Shown piece by piece: positions 1-10,381 of a stretch of DNA of 64,000 bases. How positions within the stretch are numbered: position 1 is the first letter of the stretch; every line of letters starts with the position of its first letter. The position numbers and the translations under genes were made by a program. The DNA is taken from positions 2,501,949-2,565,948 of the forward strand of contig NW_003314270.1 of NCBI RefSeq assembly GCF_000143415.4, written 5' to 3'. Under the pieces are notes generated by a model. The model did not search any database. It had not been told where the DNA came from and saw only the letters and a program-made list of their open reading frames with translations. Source of the stretch: Selaginella moellendorffii. Lineage: Eukaryota; Streptophyta; Lycopodiopsida; Selaginellales; Selaginellaceae.

Positions 1-3000
1 TATCTGTATATATCTGTATATATGTATATATGAATGTATGTATGTATGTCTGTGTGTATTTATGTACAAACCAAAAGCATAAATCCAAGCATCTTTATTA
101 ATGTGATTGCATAGATTAGCCCATAAACCCTAGTTTATATACAGGAAAAATCAAGTATACTGCATTGGAGTTGTACATCTAGCCCTCACAATATATACTT
201 TTATCTTTTACCATTTTTAATCCCTTTTGGCTTATTATACCACCACTTTAGAATCATGGTATCTTTATAGATTTTTAGAGTTTTCCTTCCCACAATTTAA
301 AATATAGAAATGTTTGGGCTTCTACAATAACTTAATTTGAACAGTATTTTGTTATTTATAATAGATTTGCAGAACCCTAAATTGAATCACAAGAATTAAC
401 CATGAGACCAAAGAACAATAGATAAGAGACAAAAGTTGCAATTCCTTTCCCTACTTTATAACAAGCTTAATAAAAATCATCAATGATCAATAATAAAAAA
501 TTAAACCAACACTTTTCTTTTTGCCATGTTTAGCATAGTTTATGATTAAATCACTTTTCAAGGAAAAGCTAAAGTCAAACCTTTAATAAGTAATCTCATT
601 TAGAATAAAATTTGCTAACTTGGAACTTAGCTTATTTGAATGTTAATATAGTTGTTAAGTAGTAAATGTGTGAATGCCAACAATATAAAGGTATAGCTTA
701 ATCACTAACACCATCTTTGTCAAGACTAATGAAATAAAATATCATTCTCTAATGAGGAAAATTGATCATTAACCATCCAGATGAAAAATTAAACTTTTTC
801 AATATATGTATGAAGAAATGTCTAATATCATTCCAATCCCAACTTTAAAAATATTAATGTCAAAACATCCCTTCAATGTTATCAACAACAGAATAAAACT
901 AAAAAAAGCAAGAACAAACCACTATTCAAAGCTTTTTAGTGATTAAGTTAACCAAAGTTAAAAATGTTATATTTAGTATCTAAGAAATAAACATACTTTA
1001 TTAAGGATTGAATCATCACATCAATATAATCCAATACCACAAACTAAACACAAAAGGATAATATTGACAGAAGTAGAAATAATATGTTAACATGGAAAAA
1101 CCATGCAAATTTAATTACACAATCCTCCACAATATCATTTGGTGAGTAAGCCTATCATTGCTAAATTTAAGCAAAGTATTATTAATTCTTGACAAAGTAT
1201 ACAAGAAATTACTAATTGCAAAATAATTAATAATCACTCTTCAACTTATCTTCAGAAGACCTAATGCCAAATTCACATCATCAAATTATATACTTGTTCA
1301 ATAAAAAGGTAACACTCTAGATATAATATATAGAAACATAGACAAATATAGAAAAAGTGACTACTCAACTCCAATCAAGCAATTAAAAGCTAAATAATAT
1401 GTCTAATTAATCACTTTTAGTATGATGAAAGAGGATAACTATAAATGATTGACACTTAGCTGGAACTAAAGTAAAAATTAATAAATTGACTCATATAGGT
1501 ATACAACTTTTAATGGACAATGGCTATAGTATAGGTACTTACACCTTAACCAAAAAGAACTAAGTTATAAATTATAATCCTTAGTCAAAGTGCATCATTC
1601 TTATAGAGTTTAACCAAATGCAAGATGCAATTTACCACCGAGCATAAAGCAATAAGTGCAATAACCATTATCTACTTCAATTCCAAACTCTAATTATGTT
1701 AACCTCAAGATTAATATCGTTTCCAGGTTGCATTATACAAGCCATATACTAAAGTTTAAAAACTAAAGTCAACTTCAACCCCTTCACTAATTTATAATAA
1801 CTTACTAAAATAGACCAGTTTTTGAATAGAATAATTAATAAAGAGACTATTGGAAAAGCCTACAATAATTTGTTGAAAGTTTTCCATCCTAGAAAAAAAA
1901 ATGACTCTCAAACTTAACAAATTTCTTCTTACTTACAACTTCATATATGTTTATCTTAACACAAAGTTTTACAATCTAATAGAATACCTAAGCATTTAAC
2001 AACATGTCTATATATTTGATATCTATCACCAACATTTGCAAATGCAATATAAATATTGAAGACTCGATCACAAAGACTAAATCTTTAGATATTTATGTCA
2101 TATTAACACTTTTTTTCAATCACCCTCAAGATCTAGTGTGAAACCAAAACACTAAAAAGAATATGATATAAAAAATCAAGTTCTAAGGAAAACTTGTCAT
2201 ACTCAATATAATAATGTTATTTTCACTAACATAAATGCTCATAATATCAATGCCTCAATTACACAAATTTTCTATCCAACCTATTTTTAATACCAAATAT
2301 AGGAATTAATCACAAAATAAAACTTAAACTTTGTCAAAGGCAACATAATTGGGACTTAAGTTTCAAAGCTTTAAACCATTAAATGAAGGGATAGAATTAA
2401 ACTCTTGAATACACAAGGAGCAAAAAAATAAAAGTACGTAGCAAACTAAAACAATCTTAAAAGTTTCAGCATCCCAACATCAAAATCAACATGCAAAACT
2501 GAGCCAAACAAGATTTAACACTATTTCAATATATTAGGTTAATACAAGGATATAAGTATTCTATCAACTAACATGGTATAAAGTTTGAGTTTAAACACAA
2601 GCCAGACATAAAACAAGAATAGATATATTTAGTGAGCAACTAGACAATATCTCAAATTCATCAACTATACCCAATTTATATATTATATATTTGCCCCCAT
2701 GCAAGCATGCTTTAGGTTTTCACCCCACTCCCTAAAAATAGTCTCTAGGATAAACTTGAAAATTTATTATTTAACCCAAAGACGGACCATGTACATTGGA
2801 CAATTGTATAGAGTATTAAAAATATTCTCTTTCTCATGTACCATTTGGAATGATACTAAATTGCAAATCAAGAGGCATGAATAGTACTATTATATTCAAG
2901 ACATTTTCTACATCCAGAATATTTATGATTTTAAATATATTTATAATATATAAACACAATTGTACAGTTTATAATTTATAAATGCAAAATTAATTAAAAA

Positions 3001-3437
3001 CCATTAGATGGCAGAGCAAACCAAAAATAATATTTATTTAATAATTAGTAAAACTTTAACTCTTTTACTGGGAATAGGTAAAATAGGGTCATAATAAGGA
3101 GAGAGATCACTACTTTATGGACAAGCGAACAAATGAGAGATACATGGGAAATGGGCAATGGACTTACATTGTCTGTGACTATCCAACCCCTGCAATCCTG
3201 CTGCTCGGCCATGTAGTCTTAGACTCTTGCATCTTTATCTAAAACCAACCTCGTAGAGCGCCTTTGGCATCCTTTTTCTTATTAAAGTGAGACGCAGCTT
3301 TCATGCTAGCCCCTCTTCTGGTTCCCAACTCTTTTGTAATGCAGTTAAGATGCTCTTCATGGTGAAGCATTTGCTGGGCAATTACCAGTTTTTATGGTAC
3401 TATGAATGTAAGATTTCGTTCTTTTGTCCAGTGGGCC
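1..3437. other. AT-rich gene-free region
   Basis: No supportable gene is visible here. The first 60 bases are a TA/TG-rich microsatellite-like stretch (tatctgtata units followed by tatg units). The rest is strongly AT-rich, with only short open frames that lack splice structure or familiar protein motifs. A diverged copy of a dispersed AT-rich repeat lies at about 2961-3016. From about 3100 the composition becomes less AT-rich towards the 3' end of the AIM24-like gene. The region may be intergenic DNA or decayed transposon sequence, but I see no long terminal repeats or transposase-like frame. Confidence 0.6.
2961..3016 (-). repeat. Dispersed AT-rich repeat, copy A (inverted)
   Basis: Reading the minus strand, this stretch contains the CCATCTAATGG core and the ATTTATAATTTAT-type segment also found in the copies near 20.1 and 21.8 kb. 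It is shorter and more diverged than those two. The match was found by eye only. Confidence 0.45.
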
Positions 3438-4865
3438 TCACGGCTCTGCGAGAAGCAAAGATGCGAAGATCATGGCGTACGCAAGGAAAAGAAACACTCC
3501 AGCCGAAATAAAAAACCGGGGGTTGTCCCGGAAATGAGGAGCCGAGATTGTCCTGTGGACGAGCATTTAGATGGAGTTCTAGCACGAACTTTCTTTTCGT
3601 ACCTAGCTATCTTGTGAGCAAGTCGTTGTGATGGCAAACTTTGGATGAAGACTACACCCGGTCCTGTAAGGTGAGCCTGAAATGGGCATTCACCCTGGAA
3701 GAAAGAAAAAAATCGAGAGTCTGGAAGCCAGCGACGAAGAGCGAAAAACTTACGCCGAAAAAAGCTCGTCGCGCAGCAGGACTAGCTTGCTTGATCTCGC
3801 ACTCCACGGCACTTGTCATGGCCACGAGGCATCCAATGTCGACGACAAGCAATTCTCCTCTGCTTAGTTTCTTCTGCAGCACTGATAGATCAACGTGAGA
3901 AGAACACGAAGGGGAGGCAAGAGCTTCCTTTACCGGAACCACCGGCTGTGATGAAAGCGAGGCCCTGTCCTACGAGTTTCTGCGTCAAAAGTCCCTGCGA
4001 CGAACGCGAAAGAATTAGATTCCCAAAGAAACATTTCCAAATGAATTAACTCCCACATCAGCTCCAAAGTACCCAACACGAACTCTTCGTGGCGTTAGAT
4101 GTTTCACCGTGACGTCGTTAACAGATCCTAGGAAGGCTTCCCGCTGGGATAAAGCACCGAAAAAAGGGACTTGTCGCATAAGTATGGAGGATAATCTTAC
4201 CTGACAAATAATCTCCCCACCAAATACAGCCAAGTCGATCTGCTAAGTTCTCGCCGCTAAATCTCTAGAAATACAAAGGAAAAACAGCAAAGCAAAATCG
4301 CATACCGGCAATATTCTGGCTAGTGAGGGTGCTCCTAGGCCAATGTAACCATCTTCACTTCCCGCATTTGTAAACCTGGCAGCGAAGATCAAAACGATTC
4401 CTGAAGAAAAACTGGACCAACTTACGTAGTGCTTGTATCGGGTCGTCCCATCATCCATTGCAACACACCAACACCAGCGTTTTCTTGAGGAACGTTAACT
4501 TCTGCTTGAATAGATCCAGAGGTGTAGCACATTGATCCTGGAAAACGAGAAAAAAAAAGAAAAGAAAAGAGAAAATTGTGAGTGATTCGCAAAGGGGGAA
4601 AGACAACCTGACTTTGCTTGGATTTTTTCTTGAGGTTTTAACATTATCTGAATGAGCTGTTAGAAAAAATTCCTTTTTCGAGCAGCATTCTACCTGCAGG
4701 ACTTGCGCCTCAAAGCCAAATATCTGGAATGCCGTCGCGGCTGCCGATTGCTCACTCTAGGAGGAACAAGGAAAGGAAAAAAAATTCGCATTCGCATTTG
4801 CAACTATTGTCACTCACCTGGTACACATAGGGCTGGAATGGCGTAGACGACGCAGGCGCAGCCAT
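3438..4865 (-). CDS. AIM24 / TRAP-like family protein
   Basis: The product is an AIM24-family protein (TRAP-like fold). Yeast AIM24 is linked to mitochondrial inner-membrane organisation; plant relatives are poorly characterised. I assembled about ten small exons separated by introns of roughly 50 bases. The start is the ATG at 4865 (MAAPASSTPF). The order is: a short N-terminus; an exon at about 4608-4644 (IMLKPQEKIQAKS); the SMCYTSGSIQ strand; GYIGLGAPSLARILP; LAVFGGEIICQ; AFLGSVNDV; QKLVGQGLAFITAGGS; GELLVVDIGCLVAMTS; and GPGVVFIQSLP. The C-terminus is a hydrophobic segment (FFISAGVFLFLAYAMIFASL), a likely membrane anchor, ending LLAEP. The open frames in this stretch are intron read-throughs, and only the spliced model gives a continuous family-like protein. 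It is divergent from the proteasome gene, with 690 bases between starts. The family is clear; exact boundaries are inferred by eye. Confidence 0.82.
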
Positions 4866-5556
4866 TGCTAGCTAATCATCACAGGATCGATCACCAAAGC
4901 CTCATCAGCTCTCCCATCGCGAGACTGCTTGAAACCCTAAATTCACTAGTTTTGCTGGAACGGCCATGTGGCACGAGACGATTCGTTACACCTATGCTGA
5001 CGCCAGCGCTACGAGGCTCGATTCCCACGAGACGCTTTTATTTTATATTCAAGCATTACAGTAGCCAAACTATCCTAGGTGGGAACTGGAAGACCTGCGC
5101 GAGTGATTGTTAAGAGGAAGAACAAGGTGAAAAAATGTTACTTACCAGCACAGATAGTTCCGACGCCACATTTGAGCGGTAAACTCAGCGCCTTGGTCAA
5201 ATTTACCGCATTCCAGTGTCACGTTCCGTACGATCCCACAGCAATCCTCTTTGGGAACCACTGCTTAAAATCGCCCACGAGACAGTAGCCATGGATGGAG
5301 CTCGCCGGGCTAGGGCTCCAAACACGATCCACCACGCCACCAATTCAATCGCGAGCGATGATCTTTCCATTAGCGAAGGATTGCGAGACCAGCGGTGATT
5401 GATTGAAATTCACCGGTCTCTGCTCGCGCGCGGAGATTTTATACCACTCTCGATCACGCGAGGCCTGCGCGACATCCAAGGGGATCCACATTTTCACAAT
5501 TAAAACGCTTAGGGTTTTATTGCTAGGGCTCTTGGATTTTAGGGTTCTTGAGCAAA
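4866..5556. promoter_or_regulatory. Divergent intergenic promoter region, AIM24-like / proteasome alpha-7
   Basis: This 690-base spacer separates two divergent start codons. It contains telo-box-like motifs: AAACCCTAA at 4932-4940, TTAGGGTTTT at 5509-5518 and TTTTAGGGTTC at about 5537-5547. The last lies only about 10 bases before the proteasome ATG. Such motifs are known near promoters of plant translation and housekeeping genes; a role here is inference. No TATA box is obvious. Confidence 0.4.
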
Positions 5557-6435
5557 ATGTCGTCTGGGCGCTACGACAGGGCGATCACCGTCTTCTCGCC
5601 CGATGGCCATCTCTTCCAGGTGGAATACGCACAGGAGGCCGTGCGCAAGGGCAACGCCGCCGTCGGCGTCCGCGGCACTGACACAATCGTGCTCGGCGTG
5701 GAGAAGAAATCCACCGCCAAGCTCCAGGACGCGAGGTTCGTTTCCCTCTGATCTCTAGACCTCTAGATTTCTAGCTCCTGATTCCGAAATCTCTGTCCAG
5801 GACGGTCCACAAGATCCTGAGCCTCGACGAGCACGTCGCCCTAGCTTTCGCTGGCCTCACAGCCGACGCCAGGGTCCTGGTGAACCGGGCGAGAGTGGAA
5901 TGCCAGAGCCACAGGCTCACGGTGGAAGATCCAGTCACGGTGGAGTACATCACACGCTACATCGCGGGGCTCCAGCAGAAGTACACGCAGAGCGGGGGAG
6001 TGCGGCCATTCGGGATCTCGACGCTCATCATCGGCTTCGATCCACACACTGGAGCTCCATCGCTCTACCAGACGGATCCGTCCGGGACCTTCTCGGCGTG
6101 GAAGGCAAACGCGACGGGCAGGAACTCCAACTCGGTGCGCGAGTACCTGGAGAAGAACTACACCGAGACGTCGGGCATGGACACGGTGAAGCTGGCTGTC
6201 CGAGCTCTCCTGGAGGTAAGCAAAGAGTTTTGGATCGCGCTTTCTCTAAACTTTTGGAACTTGTCTGGGTCTATAGGTTGTGGAGAGCGGTGGCAAGAAC
6301 ATCGAGATCGCTGTGATGACCAGACAAGGGCTCAAATTGCTGGAGGAGCCCGAGATCGAAGAGATTGTTAACGGGATCGAGGCCGAGAAGGCTGCCGCCG
6401 AGGCCGCGAAGAAAGGTCCGCCCAGAGATTCTTAA
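5557..6435 (+). CDS. 20S proteasome subunit alpha type-7 (PAD family)
   Basis: An alpha-ring subunit of the 20S proteasome core, active in cytosol and nucleus. Alpha subunits are not proteolytic; they gate the chamber and bind regulators. There are three exons (5557-5735, 5801-6215, 6277-6435), giving about 250 residues, normal for the family. The N-terminus has the alpha signature [23 protein letters not shown]. Downstream are [49 protein letters not shown] and [11 protein letters not shown], which identify alpha-7/alpha-4. The C-terminus is acidic then Ala/Lys-rich ([15 protein letters not shown]). The ATG at 5557 is chosen because [10 protein letters not shown] matches the family start; an upstream in-frame TTG is not used. 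Two tRNA-Arg genes follow directly downstream on the same strand. Confidence 0.96.
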
Positions 6436-6490
6436 AGTCTGTGTACTCCCCGGGGTAGGAAAAAATGGGCACCTTGAACTTTCTCGGCTT

Positions 6491-6563
6491 GTGCTTGTAG
6501 CTCAATCGGATAGAGCATCTGTCTTCTAAACAGAATGTCGCAGGTTCGATCCCTGCCAGGCAC
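6491..6563 (+). tRNA. tRNA-Arg (anticodon TCT)
   Basis: A 73-base cloverleaf folds cleanly. Acceptor GTGCTTG pairs with CAGGCAC (one G-U), the D stem is GCTC/GAGC, the anticodon stem is TCTGT/ACAGA with loop CTTCTAA (anticodon TCT), and the T stem is GCAGG/CCTGC with loop TTCGATC. It reads AGA codons. There is no intron. A T run at about 6581-6584 could serve as a weak polymerase III terminator. Confidence 0.93.
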
Positions 6564-6632
6564 GGGCCTTCCACAAAATCTTCTATTTTGGTTGGGATGA
6601 TTACCGTGTTGCCAGAAAGTCGAATAACTCCG

Positions 6633-6704
6633 GCGCCTGTAGCTCAGTGGATAGAGCGTCTGTTTCCTAAGCAGAAAGTCACAGGTTCGACCCCTGTCTG
6701 GCGC
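6633..6704 (+). tRNA. tRNA-Arg (anticodon CCT)
   Basis: A 72-base cloverleaf. Acceptor GCGCCTG pairs with CTGGCGC (one mismatch), D stem GCTC/GAGC, anticodon stem TCTGT/GCAGA with loop TTCCTAA (anticodon CCT), T stem ACAGG/CCTGT with loop TTCGACC. It reads AGG codons. A T run follows at 6714-6718, a plausible polymerase III terminator. It closely resembles the tRNA-Arg(TCT) 69 bases upstream, suggesting a local duplication with anticodon change. Confidence 0.92.
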
Positions 6705-6782
6705 GATCTTTGGTTTTTATCATTTGAACTAAACACTTAGTTTTTACTTTGCTGGTATTTTTAGGGTTCATTGTAGGGAGGG

Positions 6783-7196
6783 ATGAATAAACCTGAATGC
6801 AATGGAGGCGATTGTCATGATCGGCCCAAGGAATTGCGTGGTGGAACTGTCGTCACGGTGAATGGCGTGGAGCTGACCGTCTATGGGAATGTGAGTGCCA
6901 GTGCATTGCAGCAGATCAATCACGCCCAGCAAGAGGATGCGTCAAACCCTAACTTATTAGATCCCGCCGATGAGGAAGAAGAAGAGGAGCGTCTGCGCCG
7001 CGAGAGCGCGATTGCGCGGGCTAATCGCGAGGACGAGGCGAGGCGATCCGCGCCAATCCCACCGGATCGGCGCGAGGCGATCATGGGTGCGATGCTGAAC
7101 GTCAGCATTGGAGGTTTTTGCCCCAACTGGGCGAGCAAGGTAAACGACGAGCAGTGGATGGAGAAGCTCAAGGAGCTGAACCCTAGAAAAGGCTAG
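6783..7196 (+). CDS. Conserved-looking small protein, unknown function
   Basis: An uninterrupted 137-residue frame with an ATG start (MNKPECNGGD). I do not recognise the family. Visible parts are: a beta-rich N-terminal segment (TVVTVNGVELTVYGNV, residues about 23-38) of the kind found in small beta domains; a run of six glutamates (EEEEEE, about 63-68) followed by a charged Arg/Glu helix; and a C-terminal block (REAIMGAMLNVSIGG, then NWASKVNDEQWMEKL). Segments of different character and a Gly/Asp-balanced composition make it look like real coding sequence rather than a chance frame. It has no signal peptide or membrane segment. It follows the two tRNA genes and is transcribed towards the PHD gene. 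Function cannot be assigned. Confidence 0.6.
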   Translation: MNKPECNGGDCHDRPKELRGGTVVTVNGVELTVYGNVSASALQQINHAQQEDASNPNLLDPADEEEEEERLRRESAIARANREDEARRSAPIPPDRREAIMGAMLNVSIGGFCPNWASKVNDEQWMEKLKELNPRKG

Positions 7197-7623
7197 TGTG
7201 CACGAGATTTGAGCCCACGAGCTCCGTCCCTCCGGAATTGGGCGAGAATCGATCCCCCGACCTGGACACGACCCTCAAATCCCGAATTTTGTCCTCTCGT
7301 CCAGAATCTCCAATAGAATCACACAGCATTTTCTGTTATCTCTCCCCTTTTTGTTTCCGTTAAAAAAGCTCATCATATCCGGTTTGGCATTTAGCCCGAT
7401 TTTTTGCTCCCAAAAGAAATTCTCGCCATACACAAAAACGAACGACTCATCGCATTAATGATTGCGAGCCCGCCACGTCGGACGCGGGATGGGCCATGGC
7501 CCATGTGAGCCACATTACGTGGCCGGCGGGGATCCATGACGTGGCGATCTATGCCCATGGCTGCCATTCAACCCGGCGCTGGGGTCCCTCTCTCTCTCTC
7601 CCCTCTCTTTTAAAAAAGGAGCG
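7197..7623. promoter_or_regulatory. Upstream region of PHD gene with 16-bp palindrome
   Basis: About 430 bases without a gene. A perfect 16-base palindrome, ATGGGCCATGGCCCAT, spans 7489-7504 and contains two inverted TGGGCC cores, which resemble plant site II elements. Nearby are CCACGTCG (about 7472-7479) and TACGTGGC (about 7516-7523), ACGT-core motifs of the bZIP/bHLH type. A CT-rich tract and an AAAAAA-containing stretch lie just before 7624. Any regulatory role is inference. Confidence 0.35.
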
Positions 7624-10238
7624 ATGAAGCCTGTGAGCTCTCCTCCGCTTCCTCCTCTCTCCTCCGCCGCCGAGAAGAAGCGGTGCGCGATCCTCCATGA
7701 CACCTCGTCGATCGAATCTAGTGTAGAAATGTACGCGCGCACGGCGAGCACAGCGACGACTACGAGCACGACGACGAGCGCGGCGACGAGCCACCACCAC
7801 CGATCGAAGAAGCGGCGGGCGGAGCGCGTGTTTGGGATCCACACCTTCGGCGATCCGGGCTGCCCGGCCGACTACGATGGCGCATTCCGGGACAACATCC
7901 GGGCATTCCTCTCGGATTGCGCGGAGATGGAGCCCTACACGGTGGAGGGAATGCCCACCTGGTCACTGCTCCTCGAGGACGACAGGAATCTCTCCTCGGG
8001 GCGCTTGAATCTCCTCATCATGGAGGAGAGCACGGCCAATTCAATGCATCCACACTGCGACCACTGCCGCTGCATAGGTGAGGCGCGCGAATTCTCCCTT
8101 CTCCCTACTCTCACCTCGATTCGCCGCCAATTGCCACTGATTTCCATTTGGGTGTTCTTGCGTGTTCTTCGCCAGGATGGAGCCACCATCCCGTGTCGAT
8201 CCGGCGCTACCACTTCATCATCCCCGGGCCAGAGATCGACGACGAGGCGGCCGCGACGCAGAGCAGCATTCTCGATCTCCAGGACCATCTCCTCCACGGC
8301 CTCCTCCACTGCAACGGTTATGGCCATCTCCTGCGCGTCAATGGCCGCGAGAAGGGATCCAAGCTCGCGTCGGGCCGGGAGATCATGGATCTCTGGGACC
8401 GAATTTGCGCCATGCTGCGCGCCAGGTAGAATTCTCTCGCTCATGGATCGATCGGTTGCTCGATCGAGGAAGAAGAAATTCCCATTATTTCTCATGATCC
8501 TGTGTGTTCTAGGAAGGTGAGCGTGGAGGACATCGCCAAGAAGAAGGGACTGGAGCTCCGGCTGCTCCACTGCGTCGCGTATGGCGAGTCGTGGTACAGC
8601 CGCTGGGGCTACAAATTCGGGCATGGCAGCTTCGGGATCACGCAGCAGATGTACTCCAAGGCGATCGAGGCCATCCGGGGGATGCCGCTCTCGGTGATGA
8701 TCCAGCATTTCGACGGCGTGGACGCCGAGGTCCTGGAGATCGTGTCGCTCTACCAGAAGATGAGCGGCCAGGCCCTCCAGACGGTGGGCGATCTCGTGCG
8801 CTTCATGGTGGAGCTCAAATCCCGGCTGCCGCTCACCGCCACCGCCGCCAATTCCTCCTCCTCGTCGCTGCTCCAGCCCGCCAAGCATCAGCACCAGCAC
8901 CAGCAGCTCCAGCTCCAGCAGCACCACGAACCATCGCGCAAGAGCAGCAGCCCGAATTCCAATCCACTGTCACCGCCGATCTCCTCGTTCTCGCTGGGCG
9001 CGGCCTTCTCCTCGGACATGCCGTGCCGGTGGAGCATGAAGCGGCTGGAGCTGGCGACGCAGGTGATCGTGGAGGCGCTCAAGAACTGCGACAAGAAGTG
9101 GATGCCGCGGCAAGACGTGCGCGACGCCGCGCGGGTCTACATTGGTGACACCGGATTGCTCGACTTCGTGCTCAAGTCGCTGGGCAACCGCGTCGTGGGC
9201 GGCCACGTCGTGCGCCGCGCGGTAAACCCCATCACCAAGGTGCTCGAGTACAGCCTCGAAGACGTGACGGCGTCGATCCACCACCACCCGCAGCACCACA
9301 GCAATGGTGCCGGCGGCGGTGCCATGGGAAATGGTAGTGGCGGCGGGTGTGGGAATGGCACCACCACCGCCCCCAGCGTCAAGGGCGGCGAGGTGGCGGC
9401 GGCGGTGGCGGCGGCGGCGGTATGCGACATCAGCCGCGGCGACGTGCAGCGCGACATCGTCTACATGTACAAGAACGTCCTCGAGAGCTACAAGCCGGCC
9501 AGCAAGCGCGGCGGCGGCAAGAGCATCCTCACCGCGCTGCCCACCGCCAGCCGGATCATCCTCGACACCAAGCAGCTCATCCGCGACTACTGCGGGCACA
9601 AGACGCGCAAGGCAGCCGCGGCGGCGGCCGCGGCGTCCGCGGCAGCGGGGCTGGCGGGCGGTAGCAGCAGCCGTGGCGGTAGTACTACCATCGCCGCCGG
9701 CGGCGCAAACGAGGCGTGGGAGGCGGTGGTGGTGGACGACGACGAGATGCTGCGCGTCATGTGCTGCGTCATACTGCGCGACTCGGACCCGTGCCGCAAC
9801 CGGCCCAGCCCGCCGCCGGAGCTGGTGGTGCTACCGCCGCACGCCACCATCGGCGACCTCAAGCTCGAGGCCCAGCGGGGGTTCCGCGACACGTACCACA
9901 TAATGCGCGGCTTCCGGGTGGACACCATCCCGGAGCTGGAGGGCGACAACGAGGACCTCCTCTTCGGGGCCATCGAGTCGGGCTCCACGCTGATCGTCCA
10001 AGGGTCCGGGGTGGACGTTTACAACGAGTGGCGCTACGAGGGTGGCAACGATAGCTGGATCGTCGACTGCCCGTGCGGCGCCAAGGACGACGATGGCGAG
10101 AGGATGATCGCGTGTGATGTGTGCGAGGTGTGGCAGCACACGCGGTGTGGCGGGATCGCGGACCCGGATCCCATCCCGGCGCGGTTTCTCTGTGCCAGGT
10201 GTGGCGAGAGCCTCTTCTCGGAGCTCAGATACTCGTGA
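7624..10238 (+). CDS. PHD-finger protein of the MS1/MMD1 family (copy 1)
   Basis: A plant-specific nuclear PHD protein related to MALE STERILITY 1 and MALE MEIOCYTE DEATH 1, which regulate anther and meiocyte development in Arabidopsis. Three exons (about 7624-8077, 8176-8425, 8513-10238) give about 809 residues. Family blocks: FGIHTFGDPGCPADYDGAFR; WSHHPVSIRRYHFIIPG; LLHGLLHCNGYGHLLRVNG; SGREIMDLWDRIC; then YSRWGYKFGHGSFGIT. The C-terminal PHD finger (from about 10065) has CPCGAKDDDGERMIACDVCE, WQHTRCGG and FLCARC, so the zinc-binding Cys and His residues are present. It is longer than typical because of low-complexity inserts: a Gln/His-rich tract near 8890-8935, Gly/Asn-rich and poly-Ala runs at 9300-9425, and poly-Ala at 9610-9660. 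The start is uncertain: 7624 gives the longest frame, but an ATG at 7729 is also plausible. A paralogue lies at 44835-47042. Confidence 0.9.
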
Positions 10239-10348
10239 TCGATCGATCGGTCTCTCCATGATCGATCGATCGTATCGGCTATAGCCTTGGCTCACAACGC
10301 AAGTAAGCTCCTTGGTTTTTCGCGATCTGTCCCTTGTAAAACCTCTCC

Positions 10349-10381
<33 letters not shown>

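Noticed and set aside
7935-8927. A 330-codon minus-strand open frame
   Set aside because: It lies entirely opposite the GC-rich PHD coding exons and introns; its translation is low-complexity and has no family features. Long antisense frames are expected in such GC-rich coding DNA.
9304-9903. Other long frames overlapping PHD exon 3
   Set aside because: Ala/Arg/Thr-rich shadows of the GC-rich true frame.
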